A stretch of 64,000 nucleotides of DNA from Shimia sp051201625 (GTDB lineage: Bacteria; Pseudomonadota; Alphaproteobacteria; Rhodobacterales; Rhodobacteraceae): NCBI RefSeq assembly GCF_051201625.1, contig NZ_CP179203.1:3472001-3536000 (forward strand), in the 5' to 3' direction. The notes beneath the pieces are model-generated. The model saw only the letters and a program-made list of their open reading frames with translations, made no database searches and was not told the DNA's origin. Shown piece by piece: positions 27,291-36,855 of the stretch; position 1 is the stretch's first letter, and each line of letters begins with the position of its first letter. Position numbers and translations under genes: made by a program.

Positions 27291-28781
27291 TTATGATCGA
27301 TAAATATCACCCCAGCGCTCCAGCAATCGCTGTTGCAAGGTCTTAGCCTTGCGGTTCCAGGTTCGTGCACCCTTTGGCCGCTCTCGATTTGGACCTATCA
27401 GCTTTTGCCTGAGACTCGCGTCAGCCAAAAAAATCACAAAAGCAAGGCTTGTTCCATCTCGCGCGTCAATATAGCCAGCCAACCCACTTACAAAATGCAA
27501 TGTTCCAGTTTTTGCACGCACGGTCAGCGGATGCGATTTGTTGATTTTTCCGTTTTGTTGACGCAGGTAAACCTCTTTAAGGACCGGCTTAAGTTTGGCT
27601 TGTTCACTCGCTCGCGCCAAAACACGCACAAGTTCATCAGCTCGCATTCGCGAAGCTTCACCTAGCCCAGAGTGGTCAACAAGAACCGCACCGCTCATCT
27701 CCAGCTTTTCTCGGGCCCAAGCGTTCATCGACTTGGCTGAGCTTTTCAATCCCATGATCGTAGCACCACGTGCTTGGCTCGCTGCAATTCCAATCATTTC
27801 CGCGGTTAAATTGGTCGAATACTTCAACATACCACGCAATAATTCTTTAAGAGGCGCGCTTTGGAAAGTCGCCAAAACAATGCCCTTAGGCGCACTTTGT
27901 GTTTTTTCTGGCGTTTTAAGCTTAATCCCATGCGATCGAGCCAAGGTCGAAAAAACCTCACCAGCATAGATTTCCGGCTGCCGCACCGGCAACCATCTAG
28001 CGCCACCCTTACCGAGAGCGGACTTTGCAACGGTCCAGTGATCGACTCCGTTCATTTCCTTGTAGGTGTATGTCGGAAAATCCCGGTTGATAATCTTCAT
28101 TCGTGATACCTGAATCTCTGGTCGGTATCGATCTGATCGAGCGTCCATTGTAACCTGATAGCCACTCGCCGTTTTTTTCCATTCGAAATGTACGCGATTG
28201 TAATTTAGCGACAACCCAGACACAGACGGATTATATCCCGCATGCACTGGTTGCTTTTTATCGATACGTTCAATGGCAGGTAGAGCTCCTCCCCAAACCT
28301 TGAAGCGACCAGAAACTTCGCGTATGCCCTTCGCTTTTAACTGCTTGGCTAAATCGGCCAGTCCGTTGGTGTCCAGCGTAGGATCGCCGCCTCCACTTAA
28401 AACAAGATCCCCTTTCAAAATACCGTTTTGGACTTTACCTGCTGCAATCAATTTAGTGTTAAAGCGGTGCTGTGACCCCAAAAAGGACAGTGCATAGAGT
28501 GCAGTAAGTGCCTTGGTTACACTGGCTGGAGGCAACCCTGCTTCAGCATAATGGCCCTCCAAAAATGCGCCTGTCTTGGCATTGGCCACCGCAATCGCAA
28601 CCCGCCCCGACACTCCAGATGAGTCCAAAAGTGTTTTTATTGCGGGTCCAGATTGGTTGGCAATGGTTGCCGGTCTCGGCACCGGGCGCAACGAAATAGT
28701 AGGCGAATTTGCAAAGGCTGGCAGCGAGGCACTGCTGAGTAGTCCAGCTAAAAATCCACGTCTCGAAAATGTTTGCGGCAT
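27291..28781 (-). CDS. dacB: D-alanyl-D-alanine carboxypeptidase/endopeptidase (PBP4 class, S13)
   Basis: A 496-residue periplasmic penicillin-binding protein that trims peptidoglycan peptides. The N-terminus has a twin-arginine-like signal (SRRGFLAGLLSSASLPAFA). The three active-site motifs are ASVTK (Ser87 to Lys90), YSTN and AKTGTLHFVSG, with the long insert between the first two that marks the S13 family. It lies downstream of nadD on the same strand, with a 106-bp gap, so cotranscription is possible. Confidence 0.93.
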   Translation of the reverse strand: MPQTFSRRGFLAGLLSSASLPAFANSPTISLRPVPRPATIANQSGPAIKTLLDSSGVSGRVAIAVANAKTGAFLEGHYAEAGLPPASVTKALTALYALSFLGSQHRFNTKLIAAGKVQNGILKGDLVLSGGGDPTLDTNGLADLAKQLKAKGIREVSGRFKVWGGALPAIERIDKKQPVHAGYNPSVSGLSLNYNRVHFEWKKTASGYQVTMDARSDRYRPEIQVSRMKIINRDFPTYTYKEMNGVDHWTVAKSALGKGGARWLPVRQPEIYAGEVFSTLARSHGIKLKTPEKTQSAPKGIVLATFQSAPLKELLRGMLKYSTNLTAEMIGIAASQARGATIMGLKSSAKSMNAWAREKLEMSGAVLVDHSGLGEASRMRADELVRVLARASEQAKLKPVLKEVYLRQQNGKINKSHPLTVRAKTGTLHFVSGLAGYIDARDGTSLAFVIFLADASLRQKLIGPNRERPKGARTWNRKAKTLQQRLLERWGDIYRS

Positions 28782-28887
28782 ATCAGAACACTAACCGCTC
28801 CGCAGATAACGTTTCAAGCTCAGAACTTGCCTTTAACTGATACTGATATGATTCTTCGATCGGCCGAGCACATGGATCAAACTCATC

Positions 28888-29487
28888 CTAGAGCCACTCT
28901 CCCTTTTCCCGAATATTGGTTGAACTTGCATCTTCCATCGGGATGTTCACAAAACACCACGACGGGGCATCTTTGTTCCCAATCAGGCGGCTTTGTTTTG
29001 TTGCCAAACGTGCCGCACGAAACACCTGTCCAGCCTTTGCCGAGAGTGCTCCCACACTCTCGCCCGGTCGCGCAAGAACTGCGACGGGCACCCTGCACAT
29101 GATTTCCTGCCAATCGTTCCATCGGTGGAGTTGAGCCAAATTATCCGCTCCCATCAACCAAACGAACCGGGCGTGAGGACGGGCTGATTGCAACGCGGCG
29201 ATAGTCTCGGACGTGTATCGAGTACCAGCTTGTGCTTCGAAATCAGAAATGTGTACCCTAGGGTGCTGCATCTTGGTAGTAGATGCATTTACCCGCCTCT
29301 CCAAAGAAGCTGGACCGTGCGGCTTTAAGGGATTTCCTGGAGAAACTAGCCACCATATACGATCAAAATTGAAAAACTTAAATGCCTCTCGCGTGATGTG
29401 TACATGCCCACGGTGCGGTGGATCAAACGATCCCCCCAAGAGACCAACCACCTGACCTTTTGCGATGTATGGCAACCTGTACACCAT
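28888..29487 (-). CDS. nadD: Nicotinate-nucleotide adenylyltransferase
   Basis: Adenylates nicotinate mononucleotide in NAD synthesis. The 199 residues contain the nucleotidyltransferase loop LLGGSFDPPHRGHVHI (about residues 15-30), RIWWLVSPGNPLK, LMGADNLAQLHRW and, at the C-terminus, SSTNIREKGEW (family ISSTxIR). The start MVYRLPYIAKG places the motif as usual. Confidence 0.94.
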   Translation of the reverse strand: MVYRLPYIAKGQVVGLLGGSFDPPHRGHVHITREAFKFFNFDRIWWLVSPGNPLKPHGPASLERRVNASTTKMQHPRVHISDFEAQAGTRYTSETIAALQSARPHARFVWLMGADNLAQLHRWNDWQEIMCRVPVAVLARPGESVGALSAKAGQVFRAARLATKQSRLIGNKDAPSWCFVNIPMEDASSTNIREKGEWL

Positions 29488-30199
29488 GCAATCTTACTCC
29501 CCTTCCAAAGACGTAGAGTCAAGCAATCTTAGTTTGCGCGCACGCGGATTTAACTAACAAAAATTCAAAAGTTAGTCTTGCTTCAAAGTGCTCACAAGAC
29601 ACAACCAAAAATCAATTACCACAACGTTTACAATCGTACTTTTGTGTCAGCGAAAATCCGACATCATCTCTTGCGATTGGCAATCTAGGGACGAGCAGGC
29701 GCATCGTTCGGACACCGGTTGGGACGTAGACTGACATGCTTAACTCAAGCATTTTTGCTCTCATCAAGCGTTAAATATCGGCAATTGAAACCACTGTTAT
29801 GGTGTTAGGATTACCCTTTCACATCACCGTCCCACATCAAAGCATCCTTAGACTCGATACGAAACGCCACCTTTGGAAATCGCGAGTAGCGGCTAAACAT
29901 TAAATCAAGGCGCCTAAGCGACCCCTGTCCCCATGCGCCCCTAAACGTTAGCGGTTAGATTACTAACAGTTAAGCAATCTGAAATTACCAACCGTTATAA
30001 ACCAATCACCTCTGTCACAATCTCTTCCTCTATTACACCAGTGCAGAGCCCTAGCAGACGTCACTAAATAGGGCTTCAGCGTAAATTTTGACTTTTTTCA
30101 GATGCTAGCTTCGAACGAACTCCTGCGAAAATCACGTTTGCGAAAACCTAGCGGTCAGCGTACACGACCCCTAATAATGTCATTTTTTAGAGGTCCATC
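29488..30199. other. Divergent spacer between nadD and ettA, 712 bp
   Basis: The longest non-coding stretch of the window. It is AT-rich with no credible open frame. Around 29944-29998 the motif AACNGTTA or close forms occurs three times, and GTTAG-ATTA-CTAAC (29954-29967) is a perfect short inverted repeat. Promoters for nadD (left end) and ettA (right end) must lie here; the size leaves room for a small RNA, but none is recognised. Confidence 0.5.
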
Positions 30200-31855
30200 A
30201 TGGCGTCGTATCAGTATGTCTACCACATGCAGGGGGTTTCCAAGACCTATCCCGGTGGCAAGAAGTGTTTTGAAAACATCCACCTCTCTTTCCTGCCCGG
30301 TGTAAAAATTGGTGTTGTGGGCGTCAACGGTGCCGGTAAATCGACCCTGATGAAGATCATGGCCGGTCTGGACACTGATTTCACTGGAGAGGCTTGGTCC
30401 GCAGAGGGCGCCAAAGTTGGATATTTACCCCAGGAACCTCAACTCGATAATTCTCTAAGTGTGCGAGAAAATGTAATGCTTGGCGTGAAGGCCAAAAAAG
30501 ATATTTTGGATCGCTACAACGAACTCGCCATGAACTATTCGGATGAAACAGCCGATGAAATGGCTGAACTACAGGATAAAATTGATGCGGAGAACCTCTG
30601 GGATTTAGATAGCCAAATTGACGTTTCGATGGAGGCGCTGCGCTGTCCGCCAGACGATGCCGAAATTCCTAACCTTTCAGGTGGGGAAAAGCGCCGCGTG
30701 GCACTATGCAAATTACTCCTAGAAGCACCAGAGATGCTGTTGCTTGACGAACCGACCAACCACCTAGACGCCGAAACTATTGCGTGGCTTCAGCAGCATC
30801 TGATTGCCTACAAAGGCACGATCCTGATTGTCACCCACGATCGTTATTTCCTTGACGACATTACTGGGTGGATTTTAGAACTCGATCGCGGCCGCGGCAT
30901 GCCCTACGAGGGGAACTACTCTGCCTGGCTGGAGCAAAAAGCAAAGCGTTTGAAGCAGGAAGCCAGAGAAGACAATTCTAAACAGAAAACGCTGGAACGC
31001 GAACTCGAATGGATGCGCCAAGGGCAAAAAGCACGTCAAGCAAAGCAAAAAGCCCGGATCAACGCCTACAATGAGTTGGCCGGCCAATCTGAACGAGAAA
31101 AAATTTCCCGATCCCAGATCGTGATTCCCAACGGACCCCGGCTTGGTTCAAAAGTAATTGAGGTTGAAGGAATCGCGAAACACTTCGGTGACAAGCAACT
31201 AATAGAGGGCTTGGACTTTTCTCTGCCGCCCGGCGGCATTGTCGGTGTAATCGGCCCAAACGGCGCAGGTAAATCGACCCTCTTCAAAATACTCACTGGT
31301 GAAGAAGTGCCCGACGAAGGCAATGTTAGCTACGGCGACACAGTCCAATTGTCTTATGTGGATCAATCTCGCGACGACCTCAGCGACAATGAGACAGTAT
31401 GGGAGGCAATCTCCGGTGGTGCGGAGATCGTTGAGCTTGGCGACGCTCAGGTCAATTCCCGTGCATATTGCTCATCATTCAACTTCAAGGGTGGAGACCA
31501 GCAGAAAAAGCTGAATTTACTCTCTGGCGGAGAACGCAACCGCGTGCACATGGCTCGGCTTTTGAAGGAAGGAGGCAACGTTCTTCTGCTCGATGAGCCT
31601 ACTAACGACCTTGACGTAGAAACTCTCCGCGCTTTGGAAGATGCACTCGTCGATTTTGCCGGCTGCGCCGTGGTAATCAGCCACGATCGCTTTTTCCTAG
31701 ATCGCATATGTACACATATTCTTGCCTTCGAGGGTGAGGCCCACGTCGAATGGTTCGAAGGAAACTTCGAAGATTACGAAGAGGACAAAAAACGACGGTT
31801 GGGTGCAGATGCCCTTGAACCAAAACGGCTTAAACATAAAAAGTTCACACGATGA
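30200..31855 (+). CDS. ettA: Energy-dependent translational throttle protein EttA (ABC-F)
   Basis: A 551-residue cytoplasmic ATPase with two ABC domains that binds the ribosomal E site and gates elongation according to ATP/ADP. The first Walker A is GVNGAGKST (41-49) with signature LSGGEKRRVAL; the second is GPNGAGKST with LSGGERNRVHMARL. Between them is the basic P-site tRNA interaction linker (WLEQKAKRLKQEARED and following). The start MASYQYVYHMQGVSK is typical of EttA. It is monocistronic. Confidence 0.96.
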   Translation: MASYQYVYHMQGVSKTYPGGKKCFENIHLSFLPGVKIGVVGVNGAGKSTLMKIMAGLDTDFTGEAWSAEGAKVGYLPQEPQLDNSLSVRENVMLGVKAKKDILDRYNELAMNYSDETADEMAELQDKIDAENLWDLDSQIDVSMEALRCPPDDAEIPNLSGGEKRRVALCKLLLEAPEMLLLDEPTNHLDAETIAWLQQHLIAYKGTILIVTHDRYFLDDITGWILELDRGRGMPYEGNYSAWLEQKAKRLKQEAREDNSKQKTLERELEWMRQGQKARQAKQKARINAYNELAGQSEREKISRSQIVIPNGPRLGSKVIEVEGIAKHFGDKQLIEGLDFSLPPGGIVGVIGPNGAGKSTLFKILTGEEVPDEGNVSYGDTVQLSYVDQSRDDLSDNETVWEAISGGAEIVELGDAQVNSRAYCSSFNFKGGDQQKKLNLLSGGERNRVHMARLLKEGGNVLLLDEPTNDLDVETLRALEDALVDFAGCAVVISHDRFFLDRICTHILAFEGEAHVEWFEGNFEDYEEDKKRRLGADALEPKRLKHKKFTR

Positions 31856-31924
31856 TGCGACTGGATCGCCATCCAAGCAGTGCAAGAGCGACTCTCGCTG
31901 CTGCGCCAAAAATCCGCGACGGAA

Positions 31925-32974
31925 CTAACGCAATCCTTCGTTAATAGACTTTAGCACCTTGCTGCCCGGACATAGCTCATCTTTGCTCAATTCATTCAGT
32001 GGTCGGGTCGCAAGATTTAGGTTTTGGTTTAGATCCTGTGAGTCAGGGTCTAGGAACAGTAACCCAGTCAGGATGCGACCGTCTTCTCTGGCCTGCTGCA
32101 CCGTATCCATCGCCGCGCGGCGATCATTAGCCTTGTAAGTGGCATCTGCCTTATGAAGATGAATCGCTGAACCATCATGCAAGGTGACGGTTTGGGTGGT
32201 TCCTTCCTCGTAATGAGTTTTGATTTCTTCCCGCATAGGAACAAAATCCACCGGCATTGAGTCTAGGTGCTGACGGGTTTCGGAATAGCTTTTGGTAGAC
32301 CCAACGTGATTGTTAAACGTTACACATGGGCTCACCACGTCAATGAATGCAAAACCTTTGTGTGACATTGCCGCTCTAATCAAAGGTTCAAGTTGAGTTT
32401 TATCGCCAGAAAAACTACGCCCCACAAAGCTAGCACCTTGCAACAATGCCAGCGAAGCAAGATCGATTCCATCGAACTGGTTCACAGCGCCACCCTTGGC
32501 AACCGATCCAACATCAGCAGTCGCACTGTCTTGACCTTTGGTTAACCCATAGCAGCCGTTGTTAGCCACAATGTAGGTCATATTAACGTTTCGTCTGATC
32601 AAGTGAATAAACTGTCCCATCCCAATTGATGCTGTATCGCCATCGCCTGAGACCCCGATGTAGTTCAGATCTCGGTTGGCTAGGCTTGCGCCAGTGGCCA
32701 CCGACGGCATCCGTCCATGGACCGAGTTGAATCCATGGCTTTTCCCAAGGAAATAGGTGGGCATTTTGGAGGAACATCCGATCCCGGAAACTTTAGCGAT
32801 TCGGTGGGGTGGAATTGAACTGTCAAAACACGCATTTCGGATTGCCGCCGAAATACTGTCGTGGCCGCAGCCGGCACACAGTGTTGAGATTGATCCGTCA
32901 TAATCGGCAACAGTGTAACCAAGCCGATTTGTTGGAAGTCTAGGATGACGAAACTTCGGTTTAATGTAAGACAT
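31925..32974 (-). CDS. 2-oxoacid:ferredoxin-type oxidoreductase, beta subunit
   Basis: 349 residues of the thiamine diphosphate and Fe-S subunit of 2-oxoglutarate/2-oxoacid oxidoreductases (KorB type). Visible are TLCAGCGHDSISAAIRNACF, IGCSSKMPTYF and the TPP motif SGDGDTASIGMGQFIHLIRR ending with NNGCYGLTKG. It shares a TGATG junction with the alpha subunit gene. The substrate (2-oxoglutarate, pyruvate or a branched-chain keto acid) cannot be settled from sequence. Confidence 0.9.
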   Translation of the reverse strand: MSYIKPKFRHPRLPTNRLGYTVADYDGSISTLCAGCGHDSISAAIRNACFDSSIPPHRIAKVSGIGCSSKMPTYFLGKSHGFNSVHGRMPSVATGASLANRDLNYIGVSGDGDTASIGMGQFIHLIRRNVNMTYIVANNGCYGLTKGQDSATADVGSVAKGGAVNQFDGIDLASLALLQGASFVGRSFSGDKTQLEPLIRAAMSHKGFAFIDVVSPCVTFNNHVGSTKSYSETRQHLDSMPVDFVPMREEIKTHYEEGTTQTVTLHDGSAIHLHKADATYKANDRRAAMDTVQQAREDGRILTGLLFLDPDSQDLNQNLNLATRPLNELSKDELCPGSKVLKSINEGLR

Positions 32975-34854
32975 CAGGCTGTCTCCCGCTTAAGGGGTAC
33001 AATTTCAGCACTCTTGGTACTCAGTGCCCTTCGTATTTGGTTAGCTATGTCGCGCGCGGTTATGGGCGTCCCAGAGTAATTGAGCACTGACGTGAGGTGA
33101 TCGGGAGCAATTTGGCACTCGTTCATGATCAGCTGTCGCATCTGCCCATCCCGGTTCTGTTCAATCACGAACACCATATCGTGGTCGTGGATGAACTGAT
33201 CCAGGCTCTTATGGAACGGGAAAGCTCTGATCCGCAGCGTATCGATTGGATAGCCCTCCGCCGCCAGAATTTCCACCGCTTCGTATGAGGGAGAGGCTGA
33301 AGTACCAAAGAACAGCGCACCGAGCTTAAGATTCGTCTTTGGTTTTTTGACCTTGATTGGTGCATGCGGCTTTGGTTGAGGCACGTATTGCTTTGCCGTA
33401 TCGAACTTGCGCAAGAGTCGATCAACGTTTTGAACGTAGTCTTCCCCACTTTCTGAGTATACCGCCATCTCATTTTTAGACGACCCACGTGTAAAGTAGG
33501 CGCCTTTATCAGGATGTGTCCCGGGCAAGGTTCGGTAACAAATTCCGTCACCATCGACATCCAGATACCGACCCCAAACTTCAGCATTTTCGAGACCCTC
33601 TGCATCCAAAACCTTACCACGATCCATCTCGTGACTGTCGTCCCATTCCAATGGTGGCGACATCCAGTCATTCATGCCCAAATCCAAATCAGACATCAAT
33701 ATCACCGGTGTTTGTAGTCGCTCGGACAGATCAAACGCCTGAACCGTCATTTCAAAGCATTCCTGCGGAGTTGCTGGAAACAGTAAAACTTGTTTTGTAT
33801 CCCCATGGCTCGCATAAGCCGACGCCAAAATATCAGACTGCTGGCTCCGTGTTGGCATACCTGTGGATGGCCCGGAACGCTGCACATTGATGAGTACAAC
33901 TGGCACCTCCGCAAAGTAAGCTAGCCCAAGGAACTCACTCATCAAGGACACTCCTGGCCCCGACGTTGCGGTAAAGGCACGCGCACCGTTCCAACTGGCT
34001 CCGACGACCATTCCCATAGCGGCCAGTTCATCCTCAGCCTGAACGATAGCAAAGTTCTTTTTGCCAGTACCCGCATCAATCCTCAACCGTTCAGCATATT
34101 TGGCAAATGCATCCACCACACTTGTTGACGGCGTTATCGGATACCAAGCAGCAACGGTGGCCCCACCGTAAATCGCGCCCAGCGCAGCCGCTGTGTTCCC
34201 ATTCATCAATATATGTGGCGTCTCCAGGATGTGTGGCGCCACGTTACCACCTTTTTCGAGCCTTATGGGCAGCGGGCAGGTATAGTTCTCTGTCGCATAC
34301 TGATATCCCATCTCCAGCGCCTGCACATTCGACGAAATCAGTTTTTCCTTGCCCTTAAACTGGTCATTCAACAACCCCTTGAGGACGGCGAAGTCAATGT
34401 CCAAGAGCGCCGCTAGCGCTCCCACGTAAACTACGTTCTTCAAAAGCTGCTGCAACCGGGGCACCGAGTATTCACGCATACACATTTCGGTCAGTGGAAC
34501 GCCAATATAGGTGATATCATCACGCTTAAGGTGATTAGCCAGAGGCTTGGTGGAGTCATACAGAAAGTAGCCTCCGGGCTCAACACTGGCGACGTCCTTC
34601 TCCATGCTCTGCGGGTTGACACAAATCATGAAGTCTACACCGCCACGCCTACCCAGATAACCTTTCTTACTGACCCGCACTTCGTACCAGGTTGGCAAAC
34701 CCTGAATATTTGACGGAAATATGTTACGCGGGCTCACTGGAATTCCCATACGAAAAATAGCTTTAGCAAACAGATGGTTAGCTGAAGCGGACCCAGTACC
34801 GTTTACATTAGCAAATTTAACGACGAAATCATTAATACCTTTGATCTGTTTCAT
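32974..34854 (-). CDS. 2-oxoacid:ferredoxin-type oxidoreductase, fused gamma-alpha subunit
   Basis: 626 residues. The N-terminal 190 or so are the gamma domain (GTGSASANHLFAKAIFRMGI), followed by the alpha domain from about residue 220 with YPITPSTSVVDAFAKYAE, the EDELAAMGMVVGASWNGARA segment and TSGPGVSLMSEFLGLAYFAE, and the domain with FVIEQNRDGQMRQL near the C-terminus. It catalyses CoA-dependent oxidative decarboxylation together with the beta subunit. Its start overlaps the stop of the FAD protein gene (ATGA), and its stop touches korB. Confidence 0.9.
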   Translation of the reverse strand: MKQIKGINDFVVKFANVNGTGSASANHLFAKAIFRMGIPVSPRNIFPSNIQGLPTWYEVRVSKKGYLGRRGGVDFMICVNPQSMEKDVASVEPGGYFLYDSTKPLANHLKRDDITYIGVPLTEMCMREYSVPRLQQLLKNVVYVGALAALLDIDFAVLKGLLNDQFKGKEKLISSNVQALEMGYQYATENYTCPLPIRLEKGGNVAPHILETPHILMNGNTAAALGAIYGGATVAAWYPITPSTSVVDAFAKYAERLRIDAGTGKKNFAIVQAEDELAAMGMVVGASWNGARAFTATSGPGVSLMSEFLGLAYFAEVPVVLINVQRSGPSTGMPTRSQQSDILASAYASHGDTKQVLLFPATPQECFEMTVQAFDLSERLQTPVILMSDLDLGMNDWMSPPLEWDDSHEMDRGKVLDAEGLENAEVWGRYLDVDGDGICYRTLPGTHPDKGAYFTRGSSKNEMAVYSESGEDYVQNVDRLLRKFDTAKQYVPQPKPHAPIKVKKPKTNLKLGALFFGTSASPSYEAVEILAAEGYPIDTLRIRAFPFHKSLDQFIHDHDMVFVIEQNRDGQMRQLIMNECQIAPDHLTSVLNYSGTPITARDIANQIRRALSTKSAEIVPLKRETA

Positions 34855-36665
34855 TCTGCCGCCTCCACCAAAAAGTCAGGCGTGGCCTTCGCCATCGTGT
34901 AATAGAATTTCTGAATATCCCAAGCAGCAGTCGGACAGCGTTCGGCGCATAGCCCACAATGCAGGCAGACGTCCTCATCTTTTACCATCACCTTCCCAGT
35001 GGGCAATTCATCGGACACATAGATATCCTGTTCCAAGTTCTCAGCTGGAACAATAAGACGTGCACGAAGCTCATTCTCTGGACCATTTTCAACAAAGCTG
35101 ATGCAGCTCGTCGGGCAAATATCGGCGCAGGCATCGCATTCGATACAGGCAGAGTCCGTGAAAACTGTTTGGGCGTCACAGTTCAGGCACCGCTCAGCCT
35201 GCACAAATGCAGTTTTGGCATCAAATCCAAGCTCAACTTCCAAAGTCTTGCTTCGTAGTGCTTCCTTTAAGTCAACTAATGGCACCGCCTGCCGTTTGTC
35301 ATCAATCGGAATACTGTCATAGCTCCATTCATGGATACCCATCTTTTGGCTTACGAGCGTTACATTTGGGTTTGGACGGTCTACTTCAGGGTTTAGTCCC
35401 CGACAGTACATGTCGATGGACACTGCTGCTTTATGCCCATGTGCCACAGCGGTGATAATATTAGAGGGCCCAAAGGCTGCATCCCCGCCAAAGAAGACCT
35501 CTTTGCGAGTTGATTGAAAGGTTTCGTCGTCATTGATGATCGGCGTACCCCAGCTTGTGAACCGCACACCCGTGGATTTCTCAATCCAAGGAAAGGCGTT
35601 TTCTTGGCCAATCGCGATAAGTATATCATCGCATTCGATAAAAACTTGGTCTTCTCCAGTCGGTATGAGGCTGCGTTTGCCATCCTTGTCGTATACGGCT
35701 TCAACTTTTGAAAAATTCATACCAACAAGCTTGCCTTTCTCCAGCACAAACTCCTTCGGCACATGATTATCGATGATTGGAATGCCCTCGTGAACCGCGT
35801 CTTCTTTTTCCCAAGACGACGCTTTCATCTCCTCAAAAGGCGAGCGCACAATCACCTTTACCTCTTCACCACCCAGGCGGCGTGAGGTCCGACAACAATC
35901 CATTGCTGTATTTCCACCACCCAACACGATGACTTTTCTGCCAATTGACTTGATATGATCAAAGGCAACATTGGCCAGCCAGTCGAGGCCAATATGAATA
36001 TTATTTTCAGCTTCTTTGCGTCCCGGCAAACTGGGAAGGTCCCGACCCCGCGGTGCACCACACCCTACAAAAACGGCATCATAATCCTTATCCAAAATAC
36101 TCTGCAAACTATCGACATATGTGTTAAATTGTGTGTGGACTCCCATATCCAACACATAGCCTACTTCCTCGTCAAGCACCTCTCCCGGCAGCCGAAACGA
36201 CGGAATTTCTGAGCGCATGAAACCACCACCAGTGGATTGCGCGTCAAACAGATGTAATTCATATCCTAAAGGGGCCAAATCACGCGCAACAGTCAATGAC
36301 GCTGGGCCACCACCAATTAAGGCGACCTTTTTACCATTTTTCGCACCTGCTTTGGGCAGTAGATCTTTAACATCATCCTTAAAATCGGCAGCAACACGTT
36401 TCAGGCGGCAAATTGCGACTGGCTCTTCTTCAACCCTGCCACGCCGACAGGCAGGTTCGCAGGGGCGGTCACAGGTCCGCCCTAAAATACCCGGAAAAAC
36501 ATTACTCTCCCAATTCACCATATAGGCTTCAGTGTAGCGCTCCTGGGCAATCAGCCGAATATATTCCGGTACTGGTGTATGCGCCGGGCATGCAAACTGG
36601 CAGTCAACAACTTTGTGGAAATATTCTGGATCGTTGGTATCAGTCGTTTTCAACGGTTCCTCCAT
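34851..36665 (-). CDS. FAD-dependent oxidoreductase with two C-terminal 4Fe-4S clusters (glutamate synthase small-subunit-like)
   Basis: 604 residues. The N-terminal region has the cysteine set CQFACPAHTPVPEY and GRTCDRPCEPACRR found in the GltD/PreT group, then two nucleotide-binding folds (VALIGGGPASLTVARDLAP for FAD, VIVLGGGNTAMDCCRTSRR for NAD(P)H), and the C-terminus has ferredoxin motifs CIECDACADICP and CLHCGLCAERCP. It is the first gene of the three-gene operon and most likely moves electrons between NAD(P)H and the 2-oxoacid oxidoreductase, standing in for free ferredoxin. Direction and partner are inferred from coupling. Confidence 0.88.
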   Translation of the reverse strand: MEEPLKTTDTNDPEYFHKVVDCQFACPAHTPVPEYIRLIAQERYTEAYMVNWESNVFPGILGRTCDRPCEPACRRGRVEEEPVAICRLKRVAADFKDDVKDLLPKAGAKNGKKVALIGGGPASLTVARDLAPLGYELHLFDAQSTGGGFMRSEIPSFRLPGEVLDEEVGYVLDMGVHTQFNTYVDSLQSILDKDYDAVFVGCGAPRGRDLPSLPGRKEAENNIHIGLDWLANVAFDHIKSIGRKVIVLGGGNTAMDCCRTSRRLGGEEVKVIVRSPFEEMKASSWEKEDAVHEGIPIIDNHVPKEFVLEKGKLVGMNFSKVEAVYDKDGKRSLIPTGEDQVFIECDDILIAIGQENAFPWIEKSTGVRFTSWGTPIINDDETFQSTRKEVFFGGDAAFGPSNIITAVAHGHKAAVSIDMYCRGLNPEVDRPNPNVTLVSQKMGIHEWSYDSIPIDDKRQAVPLVDLKEALRSKTLEVELGFDAKTAFVQAERCLNCDAQTVFTDSACIECDACADICPTSCISFVENGPENELRARLIVPAENLEQDIYVSDELPTGKVMVKDEDVCLHCGLCAERCPTAAWDIQKFYYTMAKATPDFLVEAAE

Positions 36666-36763
36666 CGCTCTACCTTAACAGGCTAAGCTGAAATACATAC
36701 AATTCGTACACGATGGTACACACTCCAAAAAATGCCGTAATGGTGGGAGTGTAAAGGCAAGAA

Positions 36764-36787
36764 TTCGAAAATCGTCAGATTTTCGAA
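36764..36787. repeat. Perfect inverted repeat between the oxidoreductase and galactoside operons
   Basis: TTCGAAAATC (36764-36773), loop GTCA, GATTTTCGAA (36778-36787). It lies about 70 bp after the GH42 stop and about 100 bp before the FAD-protein start, both on the minus strand. It could end the upstream operon or be a protein site for the downstream promoter. The run after it on the minus strand is not a clean U-tract, so an intrinsic terminator is not certain. Confidence 0.5.
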
Positions 36788-36855
36788 CATCTGCGACACT
36801 TTTTTCACTCTGTTTGGGCATTACTACTGAAGCCAGTAACTTAGGCGATCAGATT

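Noticed and set aside
31925..36665. Evidence for an anaerobic organism
   Set aside because: Oxidoreductases of this type occur in aerobic bacteria, and the window has NDUFS4-type complex I, ubiquinone and copper-oxidase assembly genes that indicate aerobic respiration.
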